Positions 52,342-62,283 of a stretch of DNA of 64,000 bases are shown in pieces. This DNA comes from Tritrichomonas musculus. Lineage: Eukaryota; Parabasalia; Tritrichomonadida; Tritrichomonadidae. The DNA is taken from contig JAPFFF010000064.1 of the NCBI GenBank assembly GCA_039105265.1, forward strand, positions 124,001-188,000, in the 5' to 3' direction. The notes under the pieces were generated by a model that ran no database searches, was not told where the DNA came from, and saw only the letters and a program-made list of their open reading frames with translations. Position 1 is the first letter of the stretch. Each line of letters begins with the position of its first letter. The translations under genes were made by a program, and so were the position numbers.

Positions 52342-55300
52342 ATGTCCAAGTTGCTAAGTAGATTATCCAAGTCCGAGATTTTATCTTTACCCGGATTTAA
52401 GAAATATAGATCACTTACGATTCGAAAATTAAAGCCACTACTAAAGCAAAGCATTAAAGATTTAGGTATTAATTACCGAGGTGTTAAGGTCAAAGACTAT
52501 GTTAAGAAATATAATCAGAAATCCAGTGATGATAAATTGTTTAAGCGATTGTCAGCTGATAAAGACTTATTGAAAAATAAGCACAGAGATAGAGAGCAAT
52601 ATAAGCAATCTATTAAAGACAGTGCACTGTTTGAGCGATCATTGATGAATATGGGTGATATATATAAGAATACATCTCGAAGTGAGCGATATAAGCAATT
52701 TATTGAGTCATTGATGAATGTAGATGTTGGTTATACTGTATCTAAGTCAGATGAGCGCCGCCAATATGAAGACAATGTTACAGATAAAGACAAATATGCA
52801 AATGAAATCAAGCGAATGATGATAGCCGCTAATAATCACGAATCATTTACAGTTGATATTAATGATGATAGTGAAATCCAATATGCATTCACTAAGGTAT
52901 TGAGATATATACGACATATGAAATCCGATGAATGGAGACCATTAGTGTATGGTTATGATATGAATGGTGAATATAAATTGTTTCATCTAAATAAGGAGTC
53001 AGATCTCGAAGACATGATCAAATGTATTCTTGGCGAGATCACAATCGAAAATTACAGTTCTGATTCAAATCCTGGATTAATTGGTTTAGATTACATTCCA
53101 GTTAGATTCGAAGTCAAATTCATTAAGATGATTAAAAATAAGTCGACAGGTAAGTCAGAGTTCATTGAGAAAATAGATGGTCAAGATATTGTAATCGAAT
53201 CACTTGATGATTTCCGAGAATCATCAGATGGTGGATTTTTCCCCTATATCAATTTGTTGGACTCATTAGATTTGACCCGATATCAAATTTATAATAGTAT
53301 TGATAAGAATAATTACAGAGACAATTGTTTTGTATACGCATGCATTCAATCAGGTGTATTCAATGATGATGAAATCCATAAATTGCGCACAATTATGTTG
53401 ACTCGATCGATTCCTAATAAGAAAATATTACAGATTGCGATTGAGATGAAATGTCATTTTGTTGTGCATCACATTGTTGAGAAATATGATATAAATCACC
53501 AAGATCAGATCAAGGTAGATACACATAAGAATCCTAAGGTTATAGCTGATAGAGAGGTTAAATTAAGATTATATAAAGACCATTTCATGATTTATGATAA
53601 GAAATTACCAATTACTAAGTATTATATTAATCATAAAGCTGAGCTTGATAAGAAATATTCAAATGATCCCATTGCTGAGCGAATGTTGATAAAGAATAAA
53701 AATGGAGATAAATCCGAGGGTACAGGTTTCATGATAATAATGAGAGCAATGTTTGAGAATAATTATTTCAGAGAAATCAATCAGTGTGAGCAAGAAATAC
53801 TAGGTACATGTGAGTTTGATAATCACCTTAATGATTACACTGATCTTAGCTATGATCCTAATCTATGTTGTAAGCCTGAGTCTGCTACCCTAAAGAAAAT
53901 TACTGAATGGTCACATATATATTATGCGAATTATGAGACAGATGTTACTGTTTCCCCTCATAAGCCATATTTATTATGTTTATGTGATGATAAGCATGCA
54001 GTTTCATTTAAAGGATCTGATATTACATCCAAATTCCTTAATTCACTCAAGTCAAATTCATTGACCTATTTCCACAATCTGAAATATGATGCTTGTTTCT
54101 TTATTAATGAAGATGGATGGGAGACTCAGTTGACACAGCGCAGTGGTACCTTATTACAGGTAGTTATGGATAAGTATGATAGAGTCCTTAATTCAAAGAC
54201 AGGTAATATGGTCACTAAGCGAGTTAAGCATCTGACATTCAGAAATAGTTATTCCCTTATTCCGGCTCCATTAAGAGATTTCTCGGATATGTTCCAATTG
54301 AAGGTCCATAAAGAAATCATTGCTTATAAGATCTATACTGAATCTAATATGAAGCGCCAATGGATTCCATTTAATGAATTCTATGATCAATATGTTATAG
54401 AGAATGCCGATAAGAAATCCTCAGATGAATTAGAAATAGATCGCCGACAGTTGCTTAATAATGCTAAATTCGCTAAAGCCTATAATGAATCTAATGATAC
54501 AATAGATATAATGAGATATGCTTATTATTATTGTATGAAGGACTGTATTACCTTAATGGATGGCATGAATAAGTTCAATAATGATTTAGCCGAAGTGTTC
54601 AAGAATACAGGTAAGACTTGGGTAGGTATCCACCAATTTATATCAATTAGTGCTGTCGGTTATGATTTCGCTAGAATATACGGTTGTTTTGAGGGATGTT
54701 ATCAATTATCTGGCAAGCCTCAGAATTTCATCCAAAGATGTGTCAGTGGAGGTCGCACAATGACAGCTAATAATGATAAGCAATATATAGTTGACCGAAT
54801 TCAAGATTTCGATGCAGTCAGCTTATATCCATCAGCTATGTATATTATGGATGATATCCCTAAGGGAGCACCTAAAATAGTTCCAAATGATTGTACACAT
54901 GATCAGTTAATGTCTTATGATACATTCTTTGCTGAAATTAATATTACTAAGTTAGAATGTAAGTCTAATAATCCTTATAAGTTCGGTCAGATATTCAAGC
55001 ATAATAATAAAGGTTCAAAAATATTCTGCAATGATACTGTCAATCATTATTACATTGATAAGATTACTTTAATAGACTTAATGGAATTCTACGACATTGA
55101 GTATGAGCTTATCCGAGGATACTATTACAATGATGGGTTTAATAATAAGATTAATGAATTCATTAAGACATTGTTTGATTTAAGATTGAAATATAAGACT
55201 GAGCATAATCCCTTAGAGAAATCCATTAAGTTACTATTGAATTCTGTTTATGGTAAATCTATATTGAAGCCTATGACAGATGAAATCAAAGTTGTCAATA

Positions 55301-55482
55301 AGAATAAGCTTATGTCATACATTTATCGAAATTACAATTTCATCAAAGAGATTACATTTAATGATTCATCCAAATGCTTCATAAAAAAATCACCTCTGAG
55401 ATACCATGAGTATGGTTCAATATCGAGATCTTTATCAAACATAATCTCTGGATCATCGCGTTCACGAGTTGAGTATGTGTAG
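52342..55482 (+). CDS. Maverick protein-primed family B DNA polymerase
   Basis: The open frame gives 1046 residues. After an N-terminal region of about 500 residues without a firm assignment, exonuclease-like motifs appear near 526 (ANYETD), 575 (YFHNLKYDACFF) and 727 (YYYCMKDCITL). Polymerase motif A, FDAVSLYPSAMY, is near 822 and motif B, KLLLNSVYGKS, near 962. This order and spacing identify the protein-primed polymerase B of Polintons, which copies the element from its termini. It overlaps tail to tail with the large minus-strand gene. The gene looks broken compared with the family; it is treated as a fossil. Confidence 0.88.
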   Translation: MSKLLSRLSKSEILSLPGFKKYRSLTIRKLKPLLKQSIKDLGINYRGVKVKDYVKKYNQKSSDDKLFKRLSADKDLLKNKHRDREQYKQSIKDSALFERSLMNMGDIYKNTSRSERYKQFIESLMNVDVGYTVSKSDERRQYEDNVTDKDKYANEIKRMMIAANNHESFTVDINDDSEIQYAFTKVLRYIRHMKSDEWRPLVYGYDMNGEYKLFHLNKESDLEDMIKCILGEITIENYSSDSNPGLIGLDYIPVRFEVKFIKMIKNKSTGKSEFIEKIDGQDIVIESLDDFRESSDGGFFPYINLLDSLDLTRYQIYNSIDKNNYRDNCFVYACIQSGVFNDDEIHKLRTIMLTRSIPNKKILQIAIEMKCHFVVHHIVEKYDINHQDQIKVDTHKNPKVIADREVKLRLYKDHFMIYDKKLPITKYYINHKAELDKKYSNDPIAERMLIKNKNGDKSEGTGFMIIMRAMFENNYFREINQCEQEILGTCEFDNHLNDYTDLSYDPNLCCKPESATLKKITEWSHIYYANYETDVTVSPHKPYLLCLCDDKHAVSFKGSDITSKFLNSLKSNSLTYFHNLKYDACFFINEDGWETQLTQRSGTLLQVVMDKYDRVLNSKTGNMVTKRVKHLTFRNSYSLIPAPLRDFSDMFQLKVHKEIIAYKIYTESNMKRQWIPFNEFYDQYVIENADKKSSDELEIDRRQLLNNAKFAKAYNESNDTIDIMRYAYYYCMKDCITLMDGMNKFNNDLAEVFKNTGKTWVGIHQFISISAVGYDFARIYGCFEGCYQLSGKPQNFIQRCVSGGRTMTANNDKQYIVDRIQDFDAVSLYPSAMYIMDDIPKGAPKIVPNDCTHDQLMSYDTFFAEINITKLECKSNNPYKFGQIFKHNNKGSKIFCNDTVNHYYIDKITLIDLMEFYDIEYELIRGYYYNDGFNNKINEFIKTLFDLRLKYKTEHNPLEKSIKLLLNSVYGKSILKPMTDEIKVVNKNKLMSYIYRNYNFIKEITFNDSSKCFIKKSPLRYHEYGSISRSLSNIISGSSRSRVEYV

Positions 55483-58400
55483 CAGTCTCTAGCCTTATTA
55501 TGAGTCAACTCTGGACATATGAACTTACCATTAACAACCGATATCGTAAAATCGTTTAATATATTACCCAACCAATCCATGATTAATAGATTACGCATAT
55601 GTATCTTGAATAATTCGGTTTTTGTCGTACATGCTAGCAACTTATTTTTGAGCATCGATGGCAGTGTTATCTTCATAATCACTACGGGATCTTGGACTGA
55701 ATCTGTTGAAGTTGGCTCATATACAGTTAAGTCTTGGTGTTTAACATAATATGATGGGTAACCGTCAACTGTATCGAATTCATTAGTAGCATCATCTGAT
55801 TGATTATTATTATGTACCTGTTCTGCTAGTTCTTTGATCTTATATGATAACAATGCTAGTGGACCTTTAACAGTATCTCGAAATGTTTTACATATGTTAA
55901 CACATGAATTTAATGATACAGCTTCATTTGTTTCATCAGGCAGAGATATATCAGATCCATTACTAGTACACCAATCAATGATTGCATTAAGTCCATTCTC
56001 ATTTTCTGAATCACTTAATAAAGCAAGTGTTTCCTCAGCTGCAGAGTTAATCAATCGAGGAATATATAAGAGAACATCAACAATGGGAACTAATATAGAT
56101 GATCCACGACCTACGATAACTCGATTGGTTGAATTCGGATGATCTAGTAACCATTCTACTGTATTGTTTAACTGTTCTATTCTACTACTAATATTTGATA
56201 CCAGACCACTTAATACTGATTGCTGCTGTTCGTCATTTCTCATCCACTGAATATCATGATCACTTAACACCAAACTGGTATGCGGATTAGTTATCGTAAT
56301 GTTGTTATCTGTTATAGTAACTTGATTTAGATGCCTATGATCAATAACTCCAACAACTTTATTATTATATAATACCTCGGTATATTCCTCGTTGTCATTG
56401 GCTTCATCTGGTGATCGAAAACTTAATACATTACCACTACTAGAGATATCATTAATAAGTTTATGTCGTTGCCACCAATCCATCTGTTCGATATCAGCTA
56501 GACTTACTGCCGGAGTCATATTTGGTACAGTCCAATTGTTATCTGTAATAGGCTCAAGTTCATGGTTAGCTACAACAACATTATATTCATTAGCTACTAG
56601 TTCATGCACATTGTTTTCACCTGCATCATTAATAGGACCTGAGTTAACATTAATACCATTAGCATCTATTATAACATTTGATTGAGGACTTTGGATTGAT
56701 ATTTCATTATTACTGATATTAGTACGTACAGCAATGTGTACATCTATTGCAGCTACATATGAGTCATTGGAATCTCTAACCTCAGTCCAGTTTACACCCA
56801 AGTCTCTATCTACATGTCTGATGAATTTATATTCAGGATGAGATGCTTCGAATTGTAATCTCTCTGATGGTTCCATACGCTCAATCTGAAGTGCAGAATT
56901 GTTATCTATCATTAATTGAGATGATGTACTAATAGGTCTCATAGTAAATAACCTTAATTGTTCAGGTGTTAATACACTATGTTGGCTATCGCATCGCCTC
57001 GTATAGATTACTTGTTGAACACCATTTGAATCAACACGACTGATTATTACAAAACCAATCTCATTATCACCTAATCGTCGGACAACTATATCACCTGGTT
57101 GAGGACCTTCAAATGGATCACTTACAGTATCAAGATCTAGCAATTCGTTTACAGATAAGTTCGATAATGATTCAACTGTATGATTGCCGAATAGTGGTTC
57201 AGATGATATTGCTGTATTGGTAACTGTTTCATAGCGAAATACTGTTGTCGGTTCATTGATATCCTCTAACTCTATCTCATTGTCATCGCCAAGTTCTAAT
57301 GAATCAGTGTTTGTAACAATGTGATCAACAATGGTGTTAGATTGATGTTCACGCCATCGACGACATAATTCATGAACTGAATCAGTAAACCTCTGCATTG
57401 ATTGAGTTATTCTATTACCTACTTGATCGAATGATGGTATGCGATTGAATGTAAGTCCACCTGCAATTAATGTAGTCGTAGCATCACCTATCTGTGTTAC
57501 TGCATCAACTGCATTCATTATTAATTGATCAGATGTTAACTCTGATGATGTTAGAGCTACAGTTGTAGTACTTGGTATGAATCGTCGTGCAATAAATCTG
57601 TTGGATGACATGCTAGCATCTACTAAGAACTGACCTTCAATAGGTTCTCCACCAGATTGCCAGGGGAATCGATATGGTTCAGTGGTGTATGTGTCAAGTG
57701 TTACAGTTTCAGGTGTTGCCGTTAGATTTGAGAATGTTGATGCTAGTTTAACAGTACCAGTGAGTATGTTGAGTACAGTCTCAGCCACTGACAAACCTTT
57801 GCGTAAGCTATCAGTATATTCATTATAAGCAGCTTGTAATCTCATCTGTTCTTGAAAACTATCCATTAATTGTTTCAGTAATGAGTAATCATAAAATAAT
57901 ACGTCAACATTTCCACCCATAACATTAAGATCTCTACGCATAGTCATGATGTTATCAGCCCAAATGATCTTAGATGAATAAATGTTGTGATCAGTCGATA
58001 ATGTAGTACAATCGCGTGGATCAGGTCTAACCTCATAGAATTGCTGAGCAATGATTGTTTCAAATGGATTATATGATTCGGAGGATGCTTTATCAGGTAG
58101 TTGATCGAAATATTGTTTTTGTATATAAATGTAGATATTCTTGGGAACAGCTTCATCAGAATCATATCTGACCTGTCGAATATAATTAAATGATTCAATT
58201 AAAGGATTATCATTCCATGTTTGTATATAATGCGATGTTAATGGATGTGTTGGATGACAATCCCACTTTAATGGTGTTATATATCCATTTATATCAATGT
58301 CGGCTAATACATATAACATATTAGTTCCAGATATAGTATTAGGGACTTTAACTTCGAATTGTTGTATATCACATTTAACTCCATTGATTTCATAACTAGG

Positions 58401-59021
58401 AGCATCACTCAACTCGACAATGCCATCAGTTAACTCAACTATGGATCCATCTTTATACACCACTCGCCAATTAGTTACAAATTTAGTTAACGCTGTTGCA
58501 AAGTTCATTGATGTATCATCCAAACAAGAAATCCATTTAGCTATGCGATCTGTATGTTGAACTATAAATCCTGGTTTACCATTGTTATTCCTATAAGTAG
58601 ATTGCTTATTGAATGATACATTAATTACATTGTTACCAGCCCATTTATCTCCATCCCAAGTCAACAACCATGTATGATTAAATAGATAATCTTTAAATAT
58701 GAAATTAGTTTGAGATGGAATGTCATACTCAGGATCTATAACCCAACTCATTGCATAGTAGTCTGATGTCTGATAAATGGATGTTGGCTTATATAGATAG
58801 AGTTGATCGGATTCTTTGAGTTCAAAATGAGATATATCTTGTTTCGTAACAGATAATAATTCATCAATCTCTTTCTTAGTGTACACACAATTTATTTTAA
58901 CATCATCGATCTGATCATCTTTAGTTATCCTAAGTTCATCATCTTGTACCTTAACTTTATAACCTTTATCTTTAAGAGATAATGCATGTACAGCCAATGG
59001 TGTAATCATTTTAATCAACAT
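55332..59021 (-). CDS. Very large Maverick protein, unknown, possibly structural
   Basis: 1229 residues without a motif I recognise. It is rich in Asn, Asp, Ser, Thr and Val, with many beta-type stretches, a hydrophobic, small-residue segment near 410-440 (SVAETVLNILTGTVKLASTF) and no signal peptide. Its size, composition and position next to the putative penton suggest a virion-associated protein such as a fibre or minor capsid component (inference). Its start is 4 bases from the start of the penton-like gene on the other strand, so the two share a divergent promoter region. Confidence 0.7.
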   Translation of the reverse strand: MLIKMITPLAVHALSLKDKGYKVKVQDDELRITKDDQIDDVKINCVYTKKEIDELLSVTKQDISHFELKESDQLYLYKPTSIYQTSDYYAMSWVIDPEYDIPSQTNFIFKDYLFNHTWLLTWDGDKWAGNNVINVSFNKQSTYRNNNGKPGFIVQHTDRIAKWISCLDDTSMNFATALTKFVTNWRVVYKDGSIVELTDGIVELSDAPSYEINGVKCDIQQFEVKVPNTISGTNMLYVLADIDINGYITPLKWDCHPTHPLTSHYIQTWNDNPLIESFNYIRQVRYDSDEAVPKNIYIYIQKQYFDQLPDKASSESYNPFETIIAQQFYEVRPDPRDCTTLSTDHNIYSSKIIWADNIMTMRRDLNVMGGNVDVLFYDYSLLKQLMDSFQEQMRLQAAYNEYTDSLRKGLSVAETVLNILTGTVKLASTFSNLTATPETVTLDTYTTEPYRFPWQSGGEPIEGQFLVDASMSSNRFIARRFIPSTTTVALTSSELTSDQLIMNAVDAVTQIGDATTTLIAGGLTFNRIPSFDQVGNRITQSMQRFTDSVHELCRRWREHQSNTIVDHIVTNTDSLELGDDNEIELEDINEPTTVFRYETVTNTAISSEPLFGNHTVESLSNLSVNELLDLDTVSDPFEGPQPGDIVVRRLGDNEIGFVIISRVDSNGVQQVIYTRRCDSQHSVLTPEQLRLFTMRPISTSSQLMIDNNSALQIERMEPSERLQFEASHPEYKFIRHVDRDLGVNWTEVRDSNDSYVAAIDVHIAVRTNISNNEISIQSPQSNVIIDANGINVNSGPINDAGENNVHELVANEYNVVVANHELEPITDNNWTVPNMTPAVSLADIEQMDWWQRHKLINDISSSGNVLSFRSPDEANDNEEYTEVLYNNKVVGVIDHRHLNQVTITDNNITITNPHTSLVLSDHDIQWMRNDEQQQSVLSGLVSNISSRIEQLNNTVEWLLDHPNSTNRVIVGRGSSILVPIVDVLLYIPRLINSAAEETLALLSDSENENGLNAIIDWCTSNGSDISLPDETNEAVSLNSCVNICKTFRDTVKGPLALLSYKIKELAEQVHNNNQSDDATNEFDTVDGYPSYYVKHQDLTVYEPTSTDSVQDPVVIMKITLPSMLKNKLLACTTKTELFKIHMRNLLIMDWLGNILNDFTISVVNGKFICPELTHNKARDCYTYSTRERDDPEIMFDKDLDIEPYSWYLRGDFFMKHLDESLNVISLMKL

Positions 59022-59024
59022 AAA

Positions 59025-59774
59025 ATGCTATTATCATTACAGAGTACAGGACCTCAATACAATCACTTACAAACTAATATACAAATTCCATGGAACTGTC
59101 AATATATTAAATATCATGTTGCATCAATCAATACTAGAGATATATTGATAACAACTAGAGATGATGAAATTGAATTCGAATATGATGATCCGCATAATCC
59201 CAATATAATAAGAATACATACACTAGTATGCGATGACAAATACGAGATAACAGAAAATTATTTATTTGGTTTATTAGATTACGGCAATCATCAGTGTTTT
59301 AATGTACAATGGACTCTAGCAGGTAAGCTAGAATTTACACCATTAGTCAATGGATTTCGATTTACAAAAATATCACATCGACTTGCCTTGATAACTGGAT
59401 TGTATAACATAAAGCTCAACGAAGAATATCCAATAAATGTACCATTTTATAGTGAGAAGCCTATAATCGATTATGCTAACAAACTATATCTCGTATCGAA
59501 ACAAGGTCAAGCTATTCAATCCAATATAGGCGATGTGGAATACACGCCATCAGTCATTGCTAGCATTGATTATTTGATTGGTAAAGATATTCCGATTATT
59601 CAGAATTTCGAAACATACGGCAAGCCCATCAAAAATATAGTTAACATTGATTCATTTAAACAAATTGAGTTGGAACTCGTTGATTTTCAATATCAACCAG
59701 TACCGTTAATGAGTCCTATGTTCATCACCATTAAGGTTAAACCAACAGAGAATCCAAAAATGAAACTTAATTAA
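59025..59774 (+). CDS. Putative Maverick penton (minor capsid) protein
   Basis: 249 residues from the ATG at 59025; a TCATTT initiator-like box 16 bases upstream favours this over the ATG at 58986. It is all-beta in appearance: NIQIPWNCQYIKYHVAS at the N-terminus, GFRFTKISHRLALITGLYNI in the middle and LELVDFQYQPVPLMSPMFIT near the C-terminus. This layout and size fit the single jelly-roll penton proteins of Polintons, but the call rests on pattern and neighbourhood, without a search. Confidence 0.6.
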   Translation: MLLSLQSTGPQYNHLQTNIQIPWNCQYIKYHVASINTRDILITTRDDEIEFEYDDPHNPNIIRIHTLVCDDKYEITENYLFGLLDYGNHQCFNVQWTLAGKLEFTPLVNGFRFTKISHRLALITGLYNIKLNEEYPINVPFYSEKPIIDYANKLYLVSKQGQAIQSNIGDVEYTPSVIASIDYLIGKDIPIIQNFETYGKPIKNIVNIDSFKQIELELVDFQYQPVPLMSPMFITIKVKPTENPKMKLN

Positions 59775-59779
59775 TATAC

Positions 59780-60043
59780 TTATCCCTGAGTCTTATTTTC
59801 AGCATCCAATTTGGCTTTAAGAGCCCTCAATTCAGCTAATTCTATTTTTTTTCGCTCGCGATAGGCTTTTTGCTGAGCTCTGCGAGCTAATATTCGCTCT
59901 TCATCGGATTGGTATTTTCTCTTACGACCTCGTGTAGACTTTGCTTTGACTGAGTCAACATCAGAGTCAGATTGCTTGGACTTGAGCGATTTAATGACAT
60001 CTGTATCATTAAACAATTCTATATCAATTTGATTGGTAGACAT
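59780..60043 (-). CDS. Small basic bZIP-like Maverick protein
   Basis: 87 residues. An acidic N-terminus leads into RGRKRKYQSDEER and then ARRAQQKAYRERKK, close to the DNA-contacting basic region of Yap/AP-1 bZIP proteins (RRAQNRAAQRAFRERK), followed by a short Leu-spaced helix (IELAELRALKAKL). It could bind DNA as a dimer or pack the genome; such short basic helices are frequent in large DNA viruses. It starts ATGTCTAC like its neighbours and converges with the penton-like gene, 5 bases apart. Confidence 0.65.
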   Translation of the reverse strand: MSTNQIDIELFNDTDVIKSLKSKQSDSDVDSVKAKSTRGRKRKYQSDEERILARRAQQKAYRERKKIELAELRALKAKLDAENKTQG

Positions 60044-60127
60044 TTTTGATTGAATTAAAAAATAAAAATATAATGTGAATAAACTGGTTTGATTATTTGG
60101 AACATAATACTTATTAAAACAGCTTAA

Positions 60128-61549
60128 TTTTACTCCAAAAACAGGTCTCAGGTTAAGAGGTTAGATCTACCCCAATTTCTACCCGAATATATAACCTATT
60201 GATTTCATATCGAAAACACATATAATTTGATATATTGTGAAACAAAAATACAATCAATGAATTGCTTATAAGCGAACCATATATTTGACATTATGTGTAT
60301 TCGAAATCTTGAATAACTTAGTACCCTCGATCAAATTAGTAAGCTTATCAAATGTCAGACTGATATTGAATTCTTGCTTATATCGATCTTTAACATCTCG
60401 CAATGGGACTCTATCAATATTGGAATAATTCTTTGAAATGAATTTATATATATCATATTTCGAATCGGCTGGCGATGACTTAATTTCTTGATGTAATGAT
60501 TTAATCTCTGCTCTCATTCGAGTAATCTCGCGTAGAGAATATTCATATTTGCGGAGAGCTGACTTACATTTACTACACTCAGGATTAGTCTTAGCATTAT
60601 AAGCAGTGATCGAACCATTTATCTGAATTATATTATCAATCATATGCTTAATTTGGCTGACTATAGGTAATTGCAGATTATCGAATGAATTATAAGCTTT
60701 ATTGTATTTATCGGATTCTCTGACTTCGTAAATAAATTTCGCGATTTTATCAATGAATGATTCATATTCAATATATTCTTTACTGTGATATATGTCAGCT
60801 ATGTGCTTAAATACCTGATCGCATTGCTCATTCATCACCTTATGATTACAGTGATATCCTAGCATTTCATAATTGACTTTGCGAATGAATTTCTTGAGCT
60901 CAGCTGTATCAGTCGACTCAACTAGTATTTCATCAAATTCAGGTATAACTGGCTTAGATTTCGAGAATGCTAATAAAGGCGGTAATGAATCAAATACATT
61001 GACAGCATCTGCGATCCATTTAGTATTTCGATCTATATTGCATTTGGTATCAAGGGTCTTATTAAACAATTGATATTTGATTTTAGATAACTCAACATAC
61101 CATTCTTTAAGCTGCTCATTATTAGAATTCAAATTATATTTCTCAATGATTTGCTCAGTACCAATGATCATTAAAGATGGATCAAATATAAGATTTCGAT
61201 ACTGGTCATCATCAACAATGCTAGGGGCAGAGCCAAATTCGCTATGTGAATCAATTATATTTGAATTATTAAGGCATGATATTAATGTAGACATATTATA
61301 TTTATGATTTGCTGATAAAAAATGAAATTAAAATTAGTTTGAACATATTTGTGTTCATTTATCAAAGACTCCAAATAATGTGAATTATATATGTTTCCAT
61401 GTATTTATAGGCAATTATTTATCACTGTTTTCAGCAACTTAATATATCAAATTATATGGGTTTCCATGCTAATATCAATAGGTTATATATTCGGGTAGAA
61501 ATTGGGGTAGATCTAACCTCTTAACCTGAGATCTGTTTTTGGAGTAAAA
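60128..61549. repeat. 110-bp inverted repeats flanking a Maverick gene
   Basis: Bases 60128-60237 (TTTTACTCCAAAAACAG...) and 61441-61549 are inverted copies. The outer 76 bases are nearly identical, including TCAGGTTAAGAGGTTAGATC and ACCCCAATTTCTACCC; the inner part is looser. They enclose exactly one gene, 60266-61294. No sure target duplication was found. Confidence 0.85.
60266..61294 (-). CDS. Maverick coiled-coil protein, unknown
   Basis: 342 residues, helical, no signal peptide. Residues about 237-275 hold CSKCKSALRKYE and then a coiled coil (REITRMRAEIKSLHQEIKS). The last 65 residues (KYDIYKFISKNYSNI...KYMVRL) have a helix-helix-strand layout like a small winged helix and might bind DNA (inference). 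A TCATAAATATA leader just before ATGTCTAC matches that of the first gene of the element. It is the only gene between the 110-bp inverted repeats. Confidence 0.65.
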   Translation of the reverse strand: MSTLISCLNNSNIIDSHSEFGSAPSIVDDDQYRNLIFDPSLMIIGTEQIIEKYNLNSNNEQLKEWYVELSKIKYQLFNKTLDTKCNIDRNTKWIADAVNVFDSLPPLLAFSKSKPVIPEFDEILVESTDTAELKKFIRKVNYEMLGYHCNHKVMNEQCDQVFKHIADIYHSKEYIEYESFIDKIAKFIYEVRESDKYNKAYNSFDNLQLPIVSQIKHMIDNIIQINGSITAYNAKTNPECSKCKSALRKYEYSLREITRMRAEIKSLHQEIKSSPADSKYDIYKFISKNYSNIDRVPLRDVKDRYKQEFNISLTFDKLTNLIEGTKLFKISNTHNVKYMVRL

Positions 61550-61551
61550 AT

Positions 61552-61700
61552 GAGTCAAAAATATAAGGTTTTCATATAGATTTCTCTAACAGCGGAATTC
61601 CGCTCTTAGCATTTCGGAGCTCAAAACAGTCAAAAATATAAGGTTTTCATCATGAAATCACTAGAGTGCCAAATTGCACTTAAGCATTATTGAGCTCAAA
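61552..61700. repeat. Two tandem units, each with a different small hairpin
   Basis: Both units contain GTCAAAAATATAAGGTTTTC, then a small palindrome, then AGCATT and GAGCTCAAAA. The first palindrome is AGCGGAATTCCGCT (61591-61604); the second is AGTGCCAAATTGCACT (61665-61680). Flanks are conserved while stems differ in sequence but keep pairing. They lie just beyond the 3' end of the minus-strand HNH gene. Confidence 0.75.
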
Positions 61701-61711
61701 AATAAATTAAT

Positions 61712-62257
61712 TTATAAGAATTCTCGTCGTAAACCTTTGATACCAATATTATGGCGCTTATGATTGATATCCCATAATCTAACTGTATTTTGTATACTTA
61801 CTCTGATCTTACGAAAATTAGCTCCAGTATCAAACCATACATCTCCATCTTGATCAATGAAATAGCCTTCGAATTCCCAATTCTTATATAAAATGATTGG
61901 TACTACATCAATTGGTAAATCATCGACATATTCGAATTTGATATCACCTCGACCTGTGCGATTTAAGGCATTCTGACTTGGTGTAACCCATCTAAGATTA
62001 TTAGGATGATTGTCTGTTTTATCATGATTGATGTGATCCACTTGAGTCTTATTATCAGGGTCATCATTCTTAATCCACTGAAATGCAATTAGTCTGTGCT
62101 TGCTACATGCTACCCCATTGAGCTTGACTGTAATATATTGACCTCGAATCCATTCTTTAATGGCATGACACTCATATTTTCGTCGAATAGGAAATGGGTA
62201 TTCGGTACAGATTTCATAATCATTATCGAACTTTAAGGTTTTCCATTGAGCTGACAT
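61712..62257 (-). CDS. HNH endonuclease carried by the Maverick
   Basis: 181 residues. The N-terminal half has the NUMOD4-like opening (WKTLKFDNDYEICTEYPFPI) and then an HNH_3-type core: KHRLIAFQWI, VDHINHDKTDNHPNNLRWVT with the metal-binding His/Asn set, and SQNALNR. The C-terminal part (KNWEFEGYFIDQDGDVWFD) resembles another NUMOD-type DNA-reading segment. Such proteins are homing-type nucleases in phages and giant viruses. It is followed on the same strand by a diverged second copy, so the gene has been tandemly duplicated. It may help spread the element or act in recombination (inference). Confidence 0.8.
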   Translation of the reverse strand: MSAQWKTLKFDNDYEICTEYPFPIRRKYECHAIKEWIRGQYITVKLNGVACSKHRLIAFQWIKNDDPDNKTQVDHINHDKTDNHPNNLRWVTPSQNALNRTGRGDIKFEYVDDLPIDVVPIILYKNWEFEGYFIDQDGDVWFDTGANFRKIRVSIQNTVRLWDINHKRHNIGIKGLRREFL

Positions 62258-62283
62258 TTGAATTAAGGTAAAAATAAATTAAT

